From assembly GCF_020171845.1 (NCBI RefSeq), contig NZ_JAIVAM010000008.1, forward strand, positions 186,001 through 250,000: a stretch of 64,000 nt of DNA. Reading direction: 5' to 3'. This DNA comes from Cytobacillus kochii. Lineage in GTDB: Bacteria > Bacillota > Bacilli > Bacillales > Cytobacillaceae. A program made the translations under genes and the position numbers. The notes under the pieces are model-generated. The model had not been told where the DNA came from. It ran no database searches and was given only the letters and a program-made list of their open reading frames with translations. Positions 52,508 to 61,971 of this stretch are shown here, piece after piece (position 1 is the stretch's first letter; each line of letters begins with the position of its first letter).

Positions 52508-54097
52508 ATGAGTATAGAGACTATTCAAGGTTATATGAATAAAGCATTAAAACGATTTGAAGAACATCCTGCAGTAACATTCATGTCAACAAATGAAACC
52601 TTAACCTACCGTGAATTACGTAAAGAAATAGACAAAATTGCCAGTTTTTTAGTCCATTTAGGTGTGAAAAAAGGGTCGCACGTTGCTTATCTCATTCCAA
52701 ATAGTATAGAATTCGTTCTATTTAGCCAAGCTGTTGCTCGCTGCGGTGCAACTTCAATTCCAATGGGGGTTAAGTTAGGCGTTCGTGAGGTTGACTTTAT
52801 TTTAAATGATTCTGATACGGATTTTGTCATTATGGCAACGGAAATGCATATGAAAACAGTATTGAAATATGTCAATGATAAAAAAGAGCAGCATCAATCC
52901 GTAAAAGTAATAGGATTGGCGGATTTTAATCTACAATACCCTGAAGAATTTACTACGGTAAGCAGACAAGAGATTCAAAAGGTCGAAAATGTGTCGTCAT
53001 TCCCAGACATGTTACCGGAGGATATCTCTATGATTTCCTATACCGGGGGGACAACAGGCAGGCCAAAAGGTGTTATGCACTCTCAAGGAGGGAAAGCTGC
53101 TGCACTTATTGCGAGCTTCATAGAGTTTCCAATGGATGATCGCGATAAAGTGTTATTGACGACCCCGCTTCAGCATTCAGCAGGAAGTTTAATGCTACGG
53201 GCTTTAGCTGGTGGAGCGCATATTTATATTGATACTTTTAAGCCGGACACATTTTTAAAGACGGTACAAGACAAAAAGATTACAGTTACATTCACGGTGC
53301 CAACCATCATTTACAGAATCATCGACAAAGCGAAAAAGGTGAAATTCGATGTTAGTTCTTTACGAAGCATACACTACGGTTCTTCGCCAATTTCTTCCGA
53401 AAGATTAAAAGAAGCGATGGAGCTGTTTGGACCGGTATTTGTTCAGCAATATGGAGCAACTGAAGCGAACGTTCTTATCACAAGGATGCACAAATTCGAT
53501 CACTTACGAGCATTAGAGACAGGGGCTAAGTTTCTCCAGAGTTGTGGAAAACCTTGTTTAATGACCGAGATTCGAATAATAGACGAGGAAGGTCAAGATG
53601 TTAAAGCATACGAAAAAGGTGAAGTGATTTTAAAATCACCGTACTTAATGGAAGGCTATTATAAAAGGCCCGATTTAACATTAGAAGCAATCAAAGATGG
53701 CTGGTTTCATACAGGAGATATTGGCCAATTCGATGAAGAAGGTTTTTTGTATATCGTTGATAGAAAGAAAGATATGATCATCTCAGGTGGAATGAACGTC
53801 TATTCTGTTGAAGTTGAAAAAGTTGTTAATCAACATCCTGCAGTTGTTATGAGTGCATGTATTGGCGTACCTGACCCAGATTGGGGCGAACTAGTAACAG
53901 TTTTTGTTGTTTTACGCGATGGGGAGAAGTGTTCCGAAGAAGAAATTATTGAGTTCTGTAAAGCAAGGACGTCTAGTTATATGGTTCCTAAAAAAATCTT
54001 TTTTAATGAAAATTTACCATTAACTCAAATAGGGAAAATAGATAAAAAGGAATTGAAAAAGGACTTCTGGAAAGATAAAGAAAGACAAATAAATTAA
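52508..54097 (+). CDS. AMP-forming acyl-CoA synthetase
   Basis: ANL-superfamily ligase of 529 aa. P-loop-like SYTGGTTGRPKGVMHS (about residues 176-191), QQYGATEANVL, GWFHTGDIGQFDEEGFLYIV and hinge DRKKDMIISGGMNVYSVEVE, and C-terminal catalytic Lys in LPLTQIGKIDKKEL (about 513). ATG 52508 after AGGTGATTCTG. Substrate unknown; presumably activates the acid imported by TctABC or released by the neighbouring hydrolase. 28 bp after the dehydrogenase gene, so co-transcribed. Confidence 0.93.
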   Translation: MSIETIQGYMNKALKRFEEHPAVTFMSTNETLTYRELRKEIDKIASFLVHLGVKKGSHVAYLIPNSIEFVLFSQAVARCGATSIPMGVKLGVREVDFILNDSDTDFVIMATEMHMKTVLKYVNDKKEQHQSVKVIGLADFNLQYPEEFTTVSRQEIQKVENVSSFPDMLPEDISMISYTGGTTGRPKGVMHSQGGKAAALIASFIEFPMDDRDKVLLTTPLQHSAGSLMLRALAGGAHIYIDTFKPDTFLKTVQDKKITVTFTVPTIIYRIIDKAKKVKFDVSSLRSIHYGSSPISSERLKEAMELFGPVFVQQYGATEANVLITRMHKFDHLRALETGAKFLQSCGKPCLMTEIRIIDEEGQDVKAYEKGEVILKSPYLMEGYYKRPDLTLEAIKDGWFHTGDIGQFDEEGFLYIVDRKKDMIISGGMNVYSVEVEKVVNQHPAVVMSACIGVPDPDWGELVTVFVVLRDGEKCSEEEIIEFCKARTSSYMVPKKIFFNENLPLTQIGKIDKKELKKDFWKDKERQIN

Positions 54098-54145
54098 AAA
54101 GTATGAGAAATCATATCTCATCCCTTAATCTAGGAGGTATATTAA

Positions 54146-56026
54146 ATGTCAGGTACTGTTCCGACAAGTCATTTATCCAAGCTCCCAAAGAATGCTACTC
54201 CTGTAACAAAAAAAGCCAACAAGGATTTCTTTGAATCTCTAGATTTTGAAAACAAGCAAGATTATGAAGATGCAGATAGGGGTCTAATTGCTCCGTGTGA
54301 AAATAGGATAGAAAATTTAAATATCCAAAATCAGCCATCTCCTGATACTGTAAATCCAAGCTTGTGGAGAAATGTACAATTACAGGCAAAATCAGGTCTT
54401 TATAAAGTCGTTGAAGGTGTGTATCAAGTTCGCGGACTTTCGTTAGCTACAGTGATTTTTGTTGAAGGAAAAAGCGGAGTCATTGTCATTGATACTTCAT
54501 CTAGTAACTCTGCTGCAGGTGCGGCCATTGAATTATATTTTAGTCATCGACCTAAAAGCCCAGTTACTGCAATTATCATCAGCCAAAGCCATGCTGACCA
54601 TTTTGGGGGTACACATTCAATTCTTCAATATGCTGAAACATCTACCATTCCAATTATTGTCCCTGAACATTTTACACAAGAGATGTTCAGTGAAAATGTC
54701 CTATTAGGTCCAATAATGTCTAGGCGTGCATCCTATCAGTTTGGTATAGGGTTACCAGTGGGAGAACAAGGGTTTTTATCCGCAGGCATCGGAACTGTTT
54801 TCCACTCAGGAAATGGTTTTGAAATGCCCAATAGAGAAATAAAAGAGGAGATTGAGCAATTAACTATAGATGGTATCAACTTCGAATTCCTGTTAACACC
54901 AAATACGGAAGCACCTGCAGAAATGCACTTTTATATTCAGGATTACAAAGTATTATTTGTATCAGAAAATGTTAATAAAACAATGCATCAAATTTATACG
55001 ATTAGAGGGGCAAAAACTCGCGATACGCTAGAATGGGTGAAGGCAATCGATAAAACCATCGATCTTTCTATAAGTAAAGAGATTGATGCATTAGTCATGG
55101 CGCATGCCTGGCCAGTATGGGGAAAAGAGCAAGCTTTTGAACATTTAGTGTTACAACGTGACCTTTACAAATATATCCATGATCAAACCATTCGCCTAGC
55201 CAATCACGGGTATACAATGGAAGAAATAGCAGAAGAGCTCAAGCTCCCTGAGACGTTGGACCAATATTGGGGTAATCGAGGATACTATGGTACTTTAAAG
55301 CATAATTCTAAAGGGATTTATAATTTCTATCTAGGATATTATAGTGGCCATCCTTCTGATTTGGATCCACTTCCGCAAGTTGAATCAGGTCAAAAATATG
55401 TCAGTTACATGGGTGGCTCTGCTCATGTGGTCAAACAAGCGAAAGCTGATTTTGAAAACGGGCAATATCGTTGGGTTGCTCAAGTATTAAAACATGTAGT
55501 GATGGCAGAACCGGATAATAAGGAAGCAAAAGAGTTATTAGCAGACACTTTTGAACAATTAGGATATCAGGCCGAATCAGCTAATTGGCGTAACTCTTAT
55601 CTTATCGGTGCGTCAGAACTAAGAAATGGGACTAGGAAGAAGGAAGCAATAGCAAAAGGTCATTCGGGCATGATGCTTAAAATGCCGTTTGATGAATTCT
55701 TTAAATTACTTTCTGTAAGATTAAATGGTCCGAAAGCAGCAGATAAAAAAATGATCATGAATGTTTCTCTATCAGATGTAGAGGAGAAATACACCATTTA
55801 TCTCGAAAATTGTGTATTAAATAAGAGAAATAAACTAGATGATAATCCAGATCTTTCCTTCATTAGTAATAAGGCAACATTTTATGCGATTGTAAGTGGA
55901 ATCCTTGACCCAAGGGAAGCCGTTACTTCAAACAAACTAGAATTATTTGGAGACCAAACAAAATTGGATGAATTTTTAAACCTACTCGATCATTTTGATC
56001 AGTTTATAAATATTGTAACTCCTTAA
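54146..56026 (+). CDS. Alkylsulfatase-like MBL-fold protein with altered metal-ligand motif
   Basis: Resembles SdsA1/BDS1 alkylsulfatases over its whole 626 aa: MBL domain (about residues 75-345), linker-dimer domain (NHGYTMEEIAEELKLPETL; YWGNRGYYGTLKHNSKGIYN) and C-terminal SCP2-like domain (about 500-626). Conserved: AEMHFYI (E259), SENVN (E274), QRDLYKYIHDQTIRLANHGY. Changed: the HxHxDH motif reads Q147-S-H149-A-D151-H152, and the HHWPxWG segment reads H320-A-W. Loss of one or two zinc ligands means activity cannot be assumed. No signal peptide, so cytosolic. ATG 54146 after AGGAGG. Confidence 0.85.
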   Translation: MSGTVPTSHLSKLPKNATPVTKKANKDFFESLDFENKQDYEDADRGLIAPCENRIENLNIQNQPSPDTVNPSLWRNVQLQAKSGLYKVVEGVYQVRGLSLATVIFVEGKSGVIVIDTSSSNSAAGAAIELYFSHRPKSPVTAIIISQSHADHFGGTHSILQYAETSTIPIIVPEHFTQEMFSENVLLGPIMSRRASYQFGIGLPVGEQGFLSAGIGTVFHSGNGFEMPNREIKEEIEQLTIDGINFEFLLTPNTEAPAEMHFYIQDYKVLFVSENVNKTMHQIYTIRGAKTRDTLEWVKAIDKTIDLSISKEIDALVMAHAWPVWGKEQAFEHLVLQRDLYKYIHDQTIRLANHGYTMEEIAEELKLPETLDQYWGNRGYYGTLKHNSKGIYNFYLGYYSGHPSDLDPLPQVESGQKYVSYMGGSAHVVKQAKADFENGQYRWVAQVLKHVVMAEPDNKEAKELLADTFEQLGYQAESANWRNSYLIGASELRNGTRKKEAIAKGHSGMMLKMPFDEFFKLLSVRLNGPKAADKKMIMNVSLSDVEEKYTIYLENCVLNKRNKLDDNPDLSFISNKATFYAIVSGILDPREAVTSNKLELFGDQTKLDEFLNLLDHFDQFINIVTP

Positions 56027-56120
56027 TGGATAGGGCAGAAATGCCCTATTTCTTATCTTAGGCAGTACCAAGGTATCTCTCTAATCTCATTTATAGAAAG
56101 CTCAAAAAGGATAGGTTGAT

Positions 56121-57836
56121 ATGTTAGATAAAAAATATAATCCTTTCATTTCGATTAGATCATACAAATTACAAACACTAAAAAAAGATTTCATTTCAGC
56201 AATGACTCTTTTTGTCATGCTTGTCCCCCAAGGAATGGCCTATGCGATGTTAGCGGGCCTCCCATTAATAATGGGTCTATATGCATCAACCTTACCATTA
56301 ATCATATATGCAATATTTGCTTCTTCTAGGCATTTATCCGTTGGACCAACTGCGATAACCTCATTACTGGTTTTTTCAGGCGTATCTTTACTTGAAAAAC
56401 CGGGCACCTATGAATATATCACTCTTGTAATCTTTTTAGCTTTGATGGTTGGGGTTTTTCAGCTTCTCTTAGCTGTGTTGAAAATGGGGAGGATTGTTAA
56501 CTATATTTCTCCGTCGGTTTTGGGAGGCTACACCTCTGCCGCTGCCATTATTATTGGATTAAGTCAATTAAAGCATTTATTGGGAATAACATTAGGAACT
56601 TACCTACAAATACACTTAATATTTATAGATTTAGTCAATGGGATTCCGAAGATACATTTTTTAACACTTTTGATTGGGGGATGCAGCATAGTATTTTTAC
56701 TTGTACTAAAAAAAATAAATGCTAGAATTCCGGGTGCGTTACTATTGCTTGTTTTTTCTATTATAAGTGTCTATGCCTTTGATTTACATGAACGAGGTGT
56801 TCAAATTGTGAGAGGGGTACCAAGTGGCTTGCCGATTCCGGTTTTTCCAACAATCACGCTAGATGCAGTTAGGCAATTAATCCTTCCTGCACTTACCATT
56901 GCGCTATTAGGGTTTATGGAGTCACTTTCTATAGGAAAAACAATTGCAGAAAAAGAAGGTTATAAAATAAATCCTAATCGAGAGCTAACCGCTTTAGGAT
57001 TTGCCAATTTTTTCGGGTCCTTTTTTCAAATATTACCAATTAACGGTAGTTTTTCAAGAAGTGCAGTAAACTATCAAAGTGGTGGAGTTACACAAATGGT
57101 ATCCATATTTACAAGCGTACTCGTTATAATCGCCCTCCAATTTTTTACTTCTTATTTTTATTATCTGCCTAATGCAGTATTAGCTGCAGTTATCATTGTA
57201 GCGGTCTATAAATTAATAGATTTCAAGCAAATAAGGAAATGGTTTAATATAAAGGCAGTTGATGGTTGGAGCTGGTTAGTTACTTTTACTGCGACATTAG
57301 TTATTGGCATTCAATGGGGAATAGTTATTGGGGTTGTTTTTAATTTCAGCATTTTATTAATTAAGATATCTAGACCTAGGGTCATAGAAATGGGATATTT
57401 AGAAAAGGAGAAAGTATTTCGAGATATAAAACGATTTCCAAATGCAAAAACGCGAGATGATTTGATTATCGCACGAATAGACTCTTCTATACATTTTTCA
57501 AATATTTCATATTTAGAATATAAATTAAATGAGCTTTTATTGATAAAACCTAATGCTAAATTAGTCATTGTTGATTTTTCGGGAGTAAATGATATAGATG
57601 CACACTCTTTTAAATCTTTAGAAGAAATGATAGAACAATTAAAACAAGAAAAGGGGATTTCTTTATACTTTGTCGGTATGAAAGGACCAATCAGAGATAC
57701 GGCAGCAAAAGCAGGATGGACAAAGAAGTTTTCCAAGGAGCTTAGTTATTTCTCTATAATACAATTACTTGAAGATAAACAAATAAAGTTTTATGCTCAA
57801 CGAGAAAGTGGTGATTCTTTTCTCTATATGAGGTGA
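56121..57836 (+). CDS. SulP family anion permease with STAS domain
   Basis: 571 aa. About 12-14 membrane helices with SulP signatures LVPQGMAYAMLAGLPLIMGL (residues ~33-52), SSRHLSVGPTAITSLLV (the half-helix anion site) and ISPSVLGGYTSAAAIIIGL. C-terminal STAS domain from about residue 440 (LIIARIDSSIHFSNISYLEY, then LVIVDFSGVNDIDAHSFKSL). Transports sulfate, bicarbonate or carboxylates. Next to an alkylsulfatase-like gene, a sulfate role is attractive but unproven. ATG 56121 after AAAAGGATAGG. Confidence 0.93.
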   Translation: MLDKKYNPFISIRSYKLQTLKKDFISAMTLFVMLVPQGMAYAMLAGLPLIMGLYASTLPLIIYAIFASSRHLSVGPTAITSLLVFSGVSLLEKPGTYEYITLVIFLALMVGVFQLLLAVLKMGRIVNYISPSVLGGYTSAAAIIIGLSQLKHLLGITLGTYLQIHLIFIDLVNGIPKIHFLTLLIGGCSIVFLLVLKKINARIPGALLLLVFSIISVYAFDLHERGVQIVRGVPSGLPIPVFPTITLDAVRQLILPALTIALLGFMESLSIGKTIAEKEGYKINPNRELTALGFANFFGSFFQILPINGSFSRSAVNYQSGGVTQMVSIFTSVLVIIALQFFTSYFYYLPNAVLAAVIIVAVYKLIDFKQIRKWFNIKAVDGWSWLVTFTATLVIGIQWGIVIGVVFNFSILLIKISRPRVIEMGYLEKEKVFRDIKRFPNAKTRDDLIIARIDSSIHFSNISYLEYKLNELLLIKPNAKLVIVDFSGVNDIDAHSFKSLEEMIEQLKQEKGISLYFVGMKGPIRDTAAKAGWTKKFSKELSYFSIIQLLEDKQIKFYAQRESGDSFLYMR

Positions 57837-58187
57837 AAGACTGTTCATCACATGTGAAGAGGCTAAATAAATATGGACTTTAATCAAAACAGTATAATCT
57901 TCTTTTGTTTGCCCTAGACGCTGGGAAACAAAAGATAAGAAAAATAGAAATGGTAATAAGGTTATAAACTTGAAGTAGATAACAAAAAGGTAGTAGTGCA
58001 ATTCAAAATAGATGAAGAAGAAAAAACTGAGTGAGGTAAAATCTTATTCAGTTTTTTTGCGTAAATAAACATATGATGAAGATTGCCCTAAAAAAATTTG
58101 GACGGCCCTGTATACGAGCGAAAATGCTTTTTCATGCATATACTATCTTAATTAAAAGTCACGACTATATTGGAAAGGATGAGGGCA
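57837..58187. other. Right junction of accessory island with two hairpins
   Basis: No gene. A 9-bp perfect hairpin (cttttgttt 57902-57910, aaacaaaag 57926-57934, with inner ccc/ggg) has no T-run on either strand. A second hairpin, aaaaactga with tcagttttt (58021-58058, with T-run), is probably the SulP terminator. The yodN-like promoter likely lies in 58100-58160. Confidence 0.6.
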
Positions 58188-58904
58188 ATGGTTAATCGTA
58201 AAAAACCGAAATATGAAGTTGGTGATACAGTCGTGATTACAATTTATGGAACGGTAGGGAAAGTAACAGATGTAAAATGGCTTGATGGTATGTATGTTTA
58301 TGAAGTGAATAAAAGTGATGGTCTCTATTTGGAGTCAAGTTTACAGCCTCTTTCAGAGTTTGAAGGAGATGTAAGTGATAAGGAGCATGTAGATATTGAG
58401 TACCAATACTTTTTTGGGGACCTCGTCCAAGTGAAAGGATATGGTACTGAGATTTTTAAAGTAGTCGGCTTCCGTACCGAGATTTGGCGTTATAAGGAAG
58501 ATGCATGGGAAGACGTCATTTATGAGTTATCTCGAATATCTGACGGAGAGTGGCTTGAGGCTGGTGAAGAGGAACTATCCTTATTATCTGATGCCGAACA
58601 GGCTGACGAATTTATAGAAAAATTAGGGATGTTGTTTCTTATTAACCAACAAGCAATGAACGAAATAAAGAATTCTGAGGATGTTTGTTATCAAGATGTT
58701 GAATCAGGTCTAATGGATTGTACTAACGAAGAGAAACAAATCATAGATGGTTTGCTAGACATATATAATGACTATTCTTTTTTGTACAACTTTTTTCATG
58801 ATGAGGAATATAAAAAAGCAATGAAAATCATTTTGAAAAAACTAGAAACCATCACGACAAAAGTAAAAAAAGTTAATCTTACAAAAGATGAAACAGTTGA
58901 ATAG
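58188..58904 (+). CDS. Hypothetical protein at the yodN position
   Basis: 238 aa, ATG 58188 after AAAGGATGAGGG. N-terminal SH3-like or KOW-like beta segment (YEVGDTVVITIYGTVGKVTD, residues ~8-27) and a second copy (YFFGDLVQVKGYGTEIFKVV, about 77-96), then an acidic helical C-terminal half. This suggests a protein or nucleic-acid binding module duplicated in tandem. It sits before yozD where B. subtilis has yodN, so it is probably the YodN orthologue; I cannot confirm by sequence. Function unknown. Confidence 0.75.
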   Translation: MVNRKKPKYEVGDTVVITIYGTVGKVTDVKWLDGMYVYEVNKSDGLYLESSLQPLSEFEGDVSDKEHVDIEYQYFFGDLVQVKGYGTEIFKVVGFRTEIWRYKEDAWEDVIYELSRISDGEWLEAGEEELSLLSDAEQADEFIEKLGMLFLINQQAMNEIKNSEDVCYQDVESGLMDCTNEEKQIIDGLLDIYNDYSFLYNFFHDEEYKKAMKIILKKLETITTKVKKVNLTKDETVE

Positions 58905-59049
58905 TTGCCACCGACATGACAGGAATGCCTACTAGTAAAACAGCGATGAATAAAGAATGTAATAACCGATCAAATAGTTGTAGACATTTTCCTTCTTCAT
59001 TATTTACATCTTCTACAAAACGATCGCAGACTGCTTTGAATTTTTCCAT
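58879..59049 (-). CDS. 56-aa membrane protein, convergent with the yodN-like gene
   Basis: Minus-strand frame opening MEKFKAVCDRFVEDVNNEEG, with a helix LLHSLFIAVLLVGIPVMSVA at about residues 29-48. ATG 59049 is preceded on that strand by AAAGGTTGA, 5 nt away. It overlaps the upstream gene's 3' end by 26 bp. One charged N-terminal helix plus one membrane span; family not recognised. Shorter than usual cut-offs but with good translation signals. Confidence 0.6.
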   Translation of the reverse strand: MEKFKAVCDRFVEDVNNEEGKCLQLFDRLLHSLFIAVLLVGIPVMSVATIQLFHLL

Positions 59050-59196
59050 CTAATCAACCTTTCAAAACTAGTGATAGAAAATATTTATGTACTTTTACTA
59101 GATTTAATGACAAAAGAATAAAAAATATTTTTCTATTGAAATGTTGCATGTTTCATTAATGCGTCACATACAATTTGTACAAAGGGGGAGTCGCAT

Positions 59197-59379
59197 ATGA
59201 AGGAAATTGAAGTTTTTATTGATACTGAAGAAATTGCTGAATTTTTCTTTCATGAGTTGACTAAAAGAGGGTTCGTTCCTGTAGAGCAAGAAGTAGATGA
59301 ATTAGCTGATATTACATTCGAATACTTAATCAAAAAGTGTATTATCGATGAAGATGTAAGTTTTGATTCGGAAGAGTAA
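59197..59379 (+). CDS. yozD: YozD family small protein
   Basis: 60 aa, acidic, matching YozD (58 aa): EVFIDTEEIAEFFFHELTKR, then ELADITFEYLIKKCIIDEDV. ATG 59197 after AAAGGGGGAG. Single copy between yodN-like and yodL genes, as in B. subtilis. Function unknown; predicted helical and soluble. Confidence 0.9.
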   Translation: MKEIEVFIDTEEIAEFFFHELTKRGFVPVEQEVDELADITFEYLIKKCIIDEDVSFDSEE

Positions 59380-59399
59380 GAAACAAGATAAACAAAAAT

Positions 59400-59448
59400 C
59401 CAACCAACTATTCATGTTCCTTTATGGAGCTATAGTTGGTTGGGTTTT
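59400..59448. terminator. Bidirectional terminator between yozD and GDPD genes
   Basis: ccaaccaactat (59400-59411) pairs perfectly with atagttggttgg (59432-59443). T-runs follow on both strands, serving two convergent genes. Confidence 0.95.
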
Positions 59449-59453
59449 TATAT

Positions 59454-60332
59454 TTATGCAAAGAATCTTTCTAGTAGTCTATGACCTTCTATAAATGATT
59501 GTAGAAATGCATAATATCTATTCTCTTCTCTCCGCTCCAAACTATTCGAAATAATTCCATCTACACCTAATAATTGCATTTGCTTGAACTGTAAGGGGGT
59601 AACTATCGTCCAGGCATAAATCGTATATCCATAATGTTGTGCTTGTTGAATAAATGAATGTGTTAAATTTGTATAATGAATCGATAAAAAACTAATTTCT
59701 GTCTTATACGTATACATTTGAATAAGATTAATAGGCGCGGATAAGACAAGGCCAATGGGAAAGTCAGGAGCGCGTTGTGTAAAATGCTGTAATGTATCAA
59801 TATGAAAGGATTGGATTTGTAACATTTTTTCAGGGACACCGGCATCTACAGTTTGTTTTAGCTGAGTTGCCAATTGGTCTACAATTTCTGGTGTTTCTGC
59901 GCCAGGTTTTATTTCTATTAACAGAACGATCTTTCCAGCAAACTCATCTAACACTTCTTGTAATAATGGAATTTTCTCTTCAGAAAAACGTGGACTGTAC
60001 CAACCGCCCGCATTGAGTTTTTGTAACTCTGATACTGTCATATCTCTCACTAAACCTTCACCATTTGTAGTCCGGTTAACAGATGAATCATGTATGACGA
60101 CAATTTTTTTATCTTTACTTAAATGGATATCTAATTCGATAACGTCAAAACCATTGTTTAGTGCAGAATGAAAGGCGGCCATTGTATTTTCAGGTGCTGA
60201 AGCAACGTCCCCACGATGGGCAATTTTTGTATAGTTTTTGTATGGGAATAGCCAATGTAATGAGCTGCATATGATGGAAATACAAACAAACAACAAAAAG
60301 AATTTATGGAATTGAATCTTCTCTCGTTTCAA
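59454..60332 (-). CDS. Glycerophosphodiester phosphodiesterase, membrane-anchored
   Basis: 292 aa with an N-terminal signal-anchor (FHKFFLLFVCISIICSSLHW, residues ~8-27). GDPD catalytic residues: IAHRGDVASAPENTMAAF (His, Arg, Glu), ELDIHLSKDKKIVVIHDSSV (Glu, Asp, His), NGEGLVRDMTVSELQKL, and LLIEIKPG. Cleaves glycerophosphodiesters outside the membrane for phosphate and glycerol recovery. TTG 60332 after AAAGGGAGGG. Minus-strand single gene inserted among the yod genes. Confidence 0.93.
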   Translation of the reverse strand: MKREKIQFHKFFLLFVCISIICSSLHWLFPYKNYTKIAHRGDVASAPENTMAAFHSALNNGFDVIELDIHLSKDKKIVVIHDSSVNRTTNGEGLVRDMTVSELQKLNAGGWYSPRFSEEKIPLLQEVLDEFAGKIVLLIEIKPGAETPEIVDQLATQLKQTVDAGVPEKMLQIQSFHIDTLQHFTQRAPDFPIGLVLSAPINLIQMYTYKTEISFLSIHYTNLTHSFIQQAQHYGYTIYAWTIVTPLQFKQMQLLGVDGIISNSLERREENRYYAFLQSFIEGHRLLERFFA

Positions 60333-60517
60333 ATTATCCCTCCCTTTTGTACCATCACTATGTTTAATACTAGTTTATGAAAGAAAAATAAAATTGTAAG
60401 CGTTTTCATAATAAAATTTCTCTTTAATCGACAAAAATAGGCGAATTTCTTTGAAGGAAATAAACGTAGAAAAAGCTAATATATTGTTTAAAATAATCAT
60501 TTATTGGAGGGGTATCT

Positions 60518-60826
60518 ATGATCAAGACTTTTGTAAAACCAAGAACAAAAGAATATGATGTTACCATTTTTCAAACTCCAAAATATAGAGAAACACGGGG
60601 CTATCGAGAAGTCTACCGAACACTTATTGGAGGTGCAAATCATGAAGAATGTTTATCAAATGTATTTAAGCAATTTAATGTCCTTGATCGCATGCCGTTT
60701 GATTTCCAAGGGAGATTTTTATCAACGGGAGATATTTTATATATTGATGAAGGGAGAAGAGGGCAATATTATTATCAATTAAAGTCGGGTGGTTGGGCCT
60801 TAGTGAACCGAATAATGGTTAGGTAA
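60518..60826 (+). CDS. yodL: YodL domain protein
   Basis: 102 aa, almost entirely the YodL domain: YDVTIFQTPKYRETRGYREV, VYRTLIGGANHEECL, FNVLDRMPFDFQGRFLSTGD, and GQYYYQLKSGGWALVNRIMV. ATG 60518 after TGGAGGGG. The domain also occurs in proteins of mobile elements; in B. subtilis yodL affects cell shape via MreB-type filaments when overproduced. Upstream of deoD. Confidence 0.9.
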   Translation: MIKTFVKPRTKEYDVTIFQTPKYRETRGYREVYRTLIGGANHEECLSNVFKQFNVLDRMPFDFQGRFLSTGDILYIDEGRRGQYYYQLKSGGWALVNRIMVR

Positions 60827-60915
60827 TAAATGTATGTTCTTCCTTTTTCATTTCCATCATCACTCATCCTATGCTATATTTTAGATAATGAACGATTAAT
60901 AGATGGAGGAATATG

Positions 60916-61617
60916 ATGAGTGTACATATTGGAGCAAAAGAACATGAAATTGCAGAAACAGTTTTACTACCAGGTGATCCATTAAGAGCAAAATATATTG
61001 CAGAAAACTTTTTAGAAGATGTAAAGTGCTATAATGAAGTCCGCAATATGTTTGGTTATACAGGCACTTATAAAGGTAAAAGAATATCTGTTCAAGGTAC
61101 GGGAATGGGCGTTCCTTCCCTTTCTATTTATGTGAATGAACTGATTAATAGTTATAATGTAAAAAACCTGATCCGTGTAGGTACATGCGGAGCCATCCAA
61201 AAAGATGTGAAAGTAAGAGATGTGATCCTTGCGATGACTGCTTCTACGGACTCACAAATGAATCGTTTAACTTTTGGTGGAGTTGATTATGCACCTGCGG
61301 CTGATTTCGATCTATTGCGCAAAGCTTATGACAGTGGAGTAAGTAAAGGATTGGAATTGAAAGTTGGGAATGTTTTTACAGCTGATATGTTCTACAATGA
61401 TAATGCTGAACATGAAAAATGGGCACAGTACCAAATTCTTGCTATCGAAATGGAAACAGCAGCACTTTATACGTTAGCAGCTAAGCATGCAAGAAAAGCT
61501 CTTTCTGTCCTTACAGTGAGTGATCACATTATTACTGGTGAAGAAACTACATCTGAAGAAAGACAAACGACTTTTAATGAAATGATTGAAGTAGCATTAG
61601 AAGCAGCAATTTCATAA
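60916..61617 (+). CDS. deoD: Purine-nucleoside phosphorylase DeoD
   Basis: Hexameric PNP for adenosine/inosine-type nucleosides. 233 aa, as in B. subtilis. Motifs: [16 protein letters not shown] (phosphate site Gly-Asp-Pro and Arg), [43 protein letters not shown] (ribose site) and [16 protein letters not shown] (catalytic Asp). ATG 60916 has GGAGG 6 nt upstream; ATG 60913 is nearer. Monocistronic, followed by a terminator. Confidence 0.98.
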   Translation: MSVHIGAKEHEIAETVLLPGDPLRAKYIAENFLEDVKCYNEVRNMFGYTGTYKGKRISVQGTGMGVPSLSIYVNELINSYNVKNLIRVGTCGAIQKDVKVRDVILAMTASTDSQMNRLTFGGVDYAPAADFDLLRKAYDSGVSKGLELKVGNVFTADMFYNDNAEHEKWAQYQILAIEMETAALYTLAAKHARKALSVLTVSDHIITGEETTSEERQTTFNEMIEVALEAAIS

Positions 61618-61629
61618 ATCGTACATGTT

Positions 61630-61668
61630 AGCGAGTGATTATTTTTTTCATAGTCACTCGCTTTTCTA
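61630..61668 (+). terminator. Terminator after deoD
   Basis: agcgagtga (61630-61638) pairs with tcactcgct (61654-61662), then TTTCT. 61669-61940 holds no gene; TG-TTATGAT at about 61926-61933 is a likely yodJ promoter. Confidence 0.9.
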
Positions 61669-61971
61669 TTGCCTTAAGATAAAAGTTAAAGCAAATGTAT
61701 CATCCGTATGAAGGGATGTATTTTATAAAGACATCTTCTCGGTGAAACTTAAATCATGCTGAATGTGTTAGTCACTTCTCTTACTAAGAATTGTTATTTC
61801 CCTCGTTTCTCTAGTGATCTGTAGCTACTTAAAGTGGTCCTCTTCTCATTTGTTATTGGTAGAATCACTAATAGTAAGGTTCATAGACTATGCCTTTCTC
61901 TTCTTTCGCAATTTATCATATAAAGTGTTATGATAGACGTTGACATAAAGAAAGAGAATAGGGGAAAAGTA

